Shown here: positions 60,068-64,000 of the stretch, piece by piece
Numbering within the stretch: position 1 is the stretch's first letter
Layout: the number at the start of each line of letters is the position of its first letter
Assembly (NCBI RefSeq): GCF_900182635.1
Contig: NZ_FXTD01000005.1
Span: forward strand, 62,001 to 126,000
Origin: Halorubrum cibi
GTDB taxonomy: Archaea > Halobacteriota > Halobacteria > Halobacteriales > Haloferacaceae
Direction: 5' to 3'
Length of the DNA stretch: 64,000 nt
Notes under the pieces: model-generated
The model's input: only the letters and a program-made list of their open reading frames with translations
The model's database searches: none
Told to the model about the DNA's origin: nothing
Position numbers and translations under genes: made by a program

Positions 60068-61192
60068 CTACGGACTCCCACCACTGTCGTCGTATACCGA
60101 AAGAAACCGCCGGATGTCGGATTCGGTATTGAACGCGTGAATCGAGAGGCGGATCGCATCTGGCTCGGAGATCGACCGTACCTGAACGTCGTGGTTTGCC
60201 AATCGTTCGACGGTTCGTTCTGGCGTGTCATCATCGACCGCGACCAATCCCGACTCGAACGTACGCGGTGACAAGAGCGCTGACGCCGGCAGTTCGTCCT
60301 TCAGAAGCGTGGTTAGCGACTCTATCCTGCTTTCGATGGTTTCCATGCCGATCGAGGAAACTCGATCAAGTGCCGTTCGAAGCCCGACGTACGGTGCGGC
60401 GGATCTCGTCCCCACCTCCAGACGGCGCGCGTCAGGATGGAGTGTAAACTCTTCCGAGTCTCTATCGACGCCACGATAGCTGCGGTGTCTGGGACGCAAG
60501 TCCGAGACGACGTCCTCGGAGGCGTACAGGAACCCGGCCCCCCACGGCCCGACCAGCCACTTGTGACTCGCTCCAGCGACGTAATCTGCCCCCCAGTCGG
60601 TCACGTCGACTGGAACCTGTCCGACGGACTGGACGGCGTCTACCAAGACTTCTGCTTCCGCATCGTGGGCAATTTCGGTGATCGTCTCGACCGGGAGTCG
60701 AGTCCCGTAGTTACGCGTGACGGAACTGAGGCACACGAGTCGCGCGTCCGCGACGGCGTCCTTCACATCGTCCAAGTCGACGTGTCCATCGGTCGTCTCT
60801 ACGACCGTCGTGTTGATGCCGAAATCCCGTTCGAGAGCACTCCACGGGACGGCGAAGGAGGGATGTGCGAGGTCGGTTCGAACGACCGTGTCGCCATCGT
60901 TCCACTGGATGGCGTTCGCGACCCGACTGATGCCGTCGCCTGTACTCTGTGTCAGGGCGACCTCCTCAGGTCGGGCATTTAGGAAGGTGGCTACGTCCTT
61001 CCGTGTCTTCTCGAAGACTTCGTACACGGGCGAGTACATGCCTGGGCCGGTCGGTGATTCGTAGCCGTGATACTCGAGGAAGTCCTGCATCGACTCGACG
61101 ACATCGACGCTGTTCGGGCTACTCGACCCGGTGTTTAGATACGTCACGTCGTTCACTGATGGAATCGTCGCTCTGAACTCGTTGAGATTCAT
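60068..61192 (-). CDS. Class V PLP-dependent aminotransferase-like protein
   Basis: This 374-residue protein matches the class V (SufS/CefD-type) fold. The PLP Lys is in VAGASHKWLVGPWGAGFLY near residue 206 and the cofactor-contacting LTQSTGDGISRVANAIQW occurs near residue 78. Class V members include cysteine desulfurases, isopenicillin-N epimerases and alanine-glyoxylate or phosphonate aminotransferases; no decisive residue lets me choose. It shares the AT-richer codon style of the pot genes and may process the transported substrate, which is inference. The ATGA overlap with the gene upstream suggests cotranscription. Confidence 0.88.
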   Translation of the reverse strand: MNLNEFRATIPSVNDVTYLNTGSSSPNSVDVVESMQDFLEYHGYESPTGPGMYSPVYEVFEKTRKDVATFLNARPEEVALTQSTGDGISRVANAIQWNDGDTVVRTDLAHPSFAVPWSALERDFGINTTVVETTDGHVDLDDVKDAVADARLVCLSSVTRNYGTRLPVETITEIAHDAEAEVLVDAVQSVGQVPVDVTDWGADYVAGASHKWLVGPWGAGFLYASEDVVSDLRPRHRSYRGVDRDSEEFTLHPDARRLEVGTRSAAPYVGLRTALDRVSSIGMETIESRIESLTTLLKDELPASALLSPRTFESGLVAVDDDTPERTVERLANHDVQVRSISEPDAIRLSIHAFNTESDIRRFLSVYDDSGGSP

Positions 61193-61701
61193 CTATCTCC
61201 CTCGGTTTGGTTTGAGACGTCGATCGACGCCGAAACCACGTGCTCGCTCACGTCCCGTCCCGCGACCCGTTCGCCGATGAACTCCTCGATATATTCATCG
61301 GATCCGACCGATGCGAATTCCGTCAGGACGTGTGATGTGGTGTCGCACTCTCTGTCCGGGCGGGGCGATTCGTCCTGGCTCGAGAAGGACAACTGCCAGC
61401 TCATTTCAGGAGTTTCTAACACTATAGCTTGCTCGTATAACTGTTCCGCAGCCCGTGAGAGTCGCGTTAAGCTAGAGAATGTGCCGCTCGACTTCGGAGC
61501 GTCTATGACCGAGACCAAACGCCTCAGGGAACGTATCGCGTAGATCGACTCCGCTGTCGACACGTGGCTATTACTGAGATGCTTCTCGTCTGGGTACATG
61601 CCGAAACTACCGATCGTTCGATAAGAGACCCTCTGGGGCCCGTTTAGACGTTCATGATAACGTGGGTTGGTGTCTGTATCGGGAGAACTGGATCCGTCCA
61701 C
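61189..61701 (-). CDS. Orphan hypothetical protein upstream of aminotransferase
   Basis: This 170-residue frame begins with GTG 61701 and ends with TGA overlapping the aminotransferase start by 4 nt. The N-terminal third is polar; the middle contains ASLTRLSRAAEQLYEQAIV-like helical sequence, and the C-terminal third EYIEEFIGERVAGRDVSEHVVSAS. It has no recognisable domain. Codon bias is weak and could reflect an acquired gene or a pseudogene. A start at ATG 61599 is an alternative. The operon-like overlap is the main support. Confidence 0.45.
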   Translation of the reverse strand: MDGSSSPDTDTNPRYHERLNGPQRVSYRTIGSFGMYPDEKHLSNSHVSTAESIYAIRSLRRLVSVIDAPKSSGTFSSLTRLSRAAEQLYEQAIVLETPEMSWQLSFSSQDESPRPDRECDTTSHVLTEFASVGSDEYIEEFIGERVAGRDVSEHVVSASIDVSNQTEGDR

Positions 61702-61837
61702 GAGTGTCTCATTGTTCGGTTTTGTTCCTCGAGTGGCACCCGTCTCGTCTGGTCTATACCACGTCTAAACTAGGCGGAGTCGCCGTACGTCGCGGGCCGA
61801 CGGGAACGCTTTTTTCCCGGAGTCCGTACGGGCGCGT

Positions 61838-62602
61838 ATGGAGCTACGGACCTTCGTCGACCGGCTGGACGACCGGCTTGACACCGGCGCGTACGCCGAC
61901 GTCGACGCCAGCGCGAACGGCCTCCAGGTCGGCCCGGAGACGGGATCGGTCGATCGCGTCGCGTTCGCGGTCGACGCCGCGGCGGCGACGATCGAGGCGG
62001 CGGCCGACGCCGGGGCGGACGTCCTCGTCACCCACCACGGGATCTCGTGGGGCGGGATCGACCACGTGACCGGGAAGACGTACGAGCGGATCGCCGCGCT
62101 CGCGAAGAACGACCTCGCGTTGTACGTCTCACACCTCCCGCTGGACGGGCATCAGGAACTGGGGAACGCCGCCGGCGTCGCCGAGGCGATCGGGCTCGCG
62201 GAGCGGGAGCCGTTCGGGACGCTCGGGCCGGTCGCGATCGGGACGGTCGGCGAGACGGGCGAGCCGCTCCCGCCGGCGACGATCCGCGACCGGCTCGACG
62301 GGTTCGAGGGAGCCACGAACGGGACCCGCGTCCTCGAGTTCGGTCCGGACCGGATCGAGCGGGTCGCGGTCGTCACCGGTTCCGGGGCCGACTGGCTCGA
62401 CGAGGCGGCCGCGGCCGGGGCGGACGCGCTCGTCACCGGCGAGGGGAAACAGCAGGTCTACCACGACGCGCGGGAGGCAGGGGTCACGGTCTTTCTCGCC
62501 GGGCACTACGCGACGGAGACGTTCGGGGTTCGCTCGCTCCAGTCACTCGCCGAGGAGTGGGGGCTGGAGACGACGTACGTGAGCCACCCGACGGGCCTCT
62601 AG
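61838..62602 (+). CDS. Nif3-like dinuclear metal center protein
   Basis: This 254-residue protein matches the Nif3/NIF3-like (YbgI, DUF34) family of proteins that bind two metals between two domains. The metal-binding blocks VLVTHHGISWGGIDHVTG near residue 64 and LYVSHLPLDGHQELGNA near residue 97, plus GHYATETFGVRSL near the C-terminus, are present. The function in archaea is unclear (GTP cyclohydrolase I-like or other amidohydrolase claims exist for relatives). It has its own promoter region and is divergent from the orphan gene at 61189. Confidence 0.9.
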   Translation: MELRTFVDRLDDRLDTGAYADVDASANGLQVGPETGSVDRVAFAVDAAAATIEAAADAGADVLVTHHGISWGGIDHVTGKTYERIAALAKNDLALYVSHLPLDGHQELGNAAGVAEAIGLAEREPFGTLGPVAIGTVGETGEPLPPATIRDRLDGFEGATNGTRVLEFGPDRIERVAVVTGSGADWLDEAAAAGADALVTGEGKQQVYHDAREAGVTVFLAGHYATETFGVRSLQSLAEEWGLETTYVSHPTGL

Positions 62603-62709
62603 CGAGGTCTAACGGGTTCCGGCGGGCCGCTGAGTAGTCCGACCCGATCGGACAAGCGGTTCTTTGTGTATTCGCTACGTTATAGCTCTCTCCCGCCGTC
62701 TCCGACGGT

Positions 62710-63480
62710 ATGGCACGACAGAGACGACACCTCGCCGGACTCGGGATCGCGCTTCTCGTCCTCATGGCCGGCTGTTCGGGCGTATCGGGGACCTTGACCG
62801 ACGGCGACGCGGGATCGCCGGAGGTGACGGAGACGAACGACCTCGAGCGGTCGATCGAGGTGGCTACGCAGGGCGAGGCGTCCGCGGAGCCCGACCGCGC
62901 GACCGTGCTGGTCGCGGTCGAGTCGAGCGCTGACGACGCGCGAACCGTCCGCGGAGACCTCGCGGAGAGCGACGACGCGCTCCGGAGCGCCCTCTACGAC
63001 TGGGGGCTGAGCGAGGACGACGTCCGCACCGAGCGCTACGACATCCGGCAGACGCGCGAGACGCGCCCGGACGCGAACCGCAGCGAGTACGTCGGCGTCC
63101 ACGTCTACGCCGTCAGCGTCGACGACGTGGACGCGGTCGGCGAGGTCATCGACGTCGCGGTCGACGCCGGCGCGGACGGCGTCCAGCAGGTCCGCTTCGG
63201 GCTCTCGGACGAGCGCGCGGACGAACTGCGCTCGGAGGCGCTCGGCGACGCGATGGACAACGCCCACGCCGAGGCCGACACGCTCGCCGCCAACGCCGAC
63301 CTCGAAGTGACCGGCGTCTACACCGTCTCGACGACGAACGTCCGGACCAGCCCGTACGCGACCACGGCCCTCGCGGCCGAGGCCGGAGACGCCGGCGGCG
63401 CGCCTCGGACCGGGATCGAGGTCGGTGACGTCGACGTGACCGTCTCGGTCCGGGTCGTGTTCGGCGCGGAGCAGGCGTAG
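62710..63480 (+). CDS. SIMPL-domain lipoprotein
   Basis: This 256-residue protein starts MARQRRHLAGLGIALLVLMAGCSG, a Sec/Tat-like lipobox with a modified Cys near residue 22. The mature part is a SIMPL (DUF541) domain, with TQGEASAEPDRATVLVAVES and ALYDWGLSEDDVRTERYDIRQT, the periodic alternating beta/alpha pattern of the family. It is exported and anchored to the membrane; SIMPL proteins are found on many cell surfaces and their role is unclear. The gene has its own TATA-like region. Confidence 0.9.
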   Translation: MARQRRHLAGLGIALLVLMAGCSGVSGTLTDGDAGSPEVTETNDLERSIEVATQGEASAEPDRATVLVAVESSADDARTVRGDLAESDDALRSALYDWGLSEDDVRTERYDIRQTRETRPDANRSEYVGVHVYAVSVDDVDAVGEVIDVAVDAGADGVQQVRFGLSDERADELRSEALGDAMDNAHAEADTLAANADLEVTGVYTVSTTNVRTSPYATTALAAEAGDAGGAPRTGIEVGDVDVTVSVRVVFGAEQA

Positions 63481-63666
63481 GGCGGACCGGTCGACTCCCC
63501 TCTTTTTGTAGCGATCCCTCGCCGGATCGCCGTGAGACGACGGAGCGAGCGGAGGGAGTGAGACGAGTGGCTGAGCCGTTCGCTGACGTGTCTCTCGGTA
63601 CCGTGATACATACACTGTGGGCATAATTCATCGACTATTTATGCTTCAAAGGCATACCTGGAGTCG
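63481..63666. other. Intergenic region with NhaC promoter
   Basis: No gene is seen. A GAGCGAGCGGAGGGAGTGAG motif typical of haloarchaeal spacers lies near 63544-63563, and the AT-rich end contains the promoter and half-sites described separately. Confidence 0.5.
63621..63656 (+). promoter_or_regulatory. Promoter with three GCATA half-sites, nhaC
   Basis: The TATA-like ACTATTTATG (63635-63643) precedes the ATG at 63667 by about 28 nt. GCATAA (63621-63626) and TTATGC (63639-63644) form an inverted repeat with a 12-nt spacer, and another GCATA is at 63652-63656. The half-sites straddle the TATA box, as expected for a repressor operator. Confidence 0.45.
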
Positions 63667-64000
63667 ATGACACGATCGTTCACGCCCACGACGATCGAGG
63701 ACCTCGATCCGGAGCGGCGCCCGTCGTTCGCGGCGGCGCTGGTTCCGGTCCTCGCGGTCGTGGCGTTTCTCGGCATCGGGTCGGCGGTGCTCGGGTTGGA
63801 CCCGCACCCGCCGCTTCTGTGGAGCATCGTCTCCGTCGGCGCGTTCGGCCTCTGGCTCGGGTACGACTGGGACGAGCTGTTCGAAGGGGTCGCCAACGGA
63901 CTCGTGATGGGACTCCAGGCGATCCTCATCCTCTTCGTCATCTACGGGCTGATCGCGACGTGGGTGAGCGCCGGCACGATCCCCGGACTGATGTACTACG
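63667..64000 (+). CDS. nhaC: NhaC-type Na+/H+ antiporter, 5' part
   Basis: The gene starts at ATG 63667 and runs off the window. The 111 visible residues include MTRSFTPTTIEDLDPERRPS, then hydrophobic helices (FAAALVPVLAVVAFLGIGSAVLG, and GLVMGLQAILILFVIYGLIATWV) and the loop GYDWDELFEGVANG, similar to the N-terminus of NhaC-family Na+/H+ or malate/lactate antiporters. The assignment rests on this short stretch. Halophiles use such transporters for sodium export. The rest of the gene is outside the window. Confidence 0.8.
   Translation, partial: MTRSFTPTTIEDLDPERRPSFAAALVPVLAVVAFLGIGSAVLGLDPHPPLLWSIVSVGAFGLWLGYDWDELFEGVANGLVMGLQAILILFVIYGLIATWVSAGTIPGLMYY

Overview
The window looks like a chromosomal segment of an extremely halophilic archaeon, most likely Halorubrum or a close relative. 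The reasons are a very high GC content, strongly acidic proteins, haloarchaeal TATA boxes about 25-30 nt before many starts (several apparently leaderless), archaeal information genes (L7Ae, S28e, L24e, S6e, aIF1, aIF1A, RfcL), the archaeal lipid enzyme DGGGP synthase, an archaeal-type GTP cyclohydrolase III, and a salactin/volactin-type actin. I see no rRNA, tRNA or CRISPR array. The genus is an inference from gene content.

Layout. 0-1.3 kb: ribosomal operon rpl7ae-rps28e-rpl24e-ndk; the L24e has lost three of its four zinc cysteines. 1.6-7.5 kb (minus): an Lrp/AsnC regulator, then dabB, dabA and a secreted beta-propeller, a probable inorganic-carbon uptake module. 7.6-14.1 kb: a P-loop kinase, aIF1A, an SLC13 permease, heme A synthase and an alcohol dehydrogenase. 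14.3-20.4 kb: signalling cluster with three histidine kinases (one REC-PAS-kinase) and an HTH regulator, interrupted by rfcL. 20.4-24.3 kb: prs and serS plus small membrane proteins. 24.3-30.4 kb: pyrC, then moxR-DUF58-tgpA. 30.5-33 kb: aIF1, DGGGP synthase and the actin homologue.

33.1-34.6 kb is a disturbed patch: a VapBC-type pair with a one-base frameshift in the toxin, flanked by 15-bp direct repeats, beside degraded small reading frames and a possible IS200/IS605-type end. 34.7-37.6 kb holds a znuABC-like metal transporter with a palindrome in its promoter. 37.7-46.4 kb: an AIM24-like protein, an M20 peptidase, a zinc-finger protein, a structured intergenic repeat (about 40.7-41.1 kb), a GNAT enzyme, a DUF92 membrane protein, a 37-residue microprotein, a HAD phosphatase, GTP cyclohydrolase III and a glycosyltransferase. 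46.4-50.3 kb: a convergent pair of small zinc-finger proteins, a thioesterase, an M23-like protein coupled to a 7TM histidine kinase. 50.4-55.3 kb: lipoate ligase, S6e, then a heme operon in which siroheme decarboxylase AhbA and AhbB are fused into one polypeptide, followed by sirC and hemA.

55.7-61.7 kb is lower in GC than its surroundings and probably acquired: a divergent potABCD-type transporter plus a class-V aminotransferase and an orphan gene. The binding-protein gene carries an in-frame amber codon five codons after its only good ATG, just before the Tat lipoprotein signal. 61.8-64 kb: Nif3-like, SIMPL and the start of an NhaC-type antiporter with three copies of a GCATA half-site in its promoter.

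I did not find one clearly new multi-gene system. The strongest leads are the amber-interrupted potD, the fused ahbAB, the frameshifted and repeat-flanked toxin locus, the structured intergenic elements near 1.55, 20.4 and 41 kb, and several microproteins.
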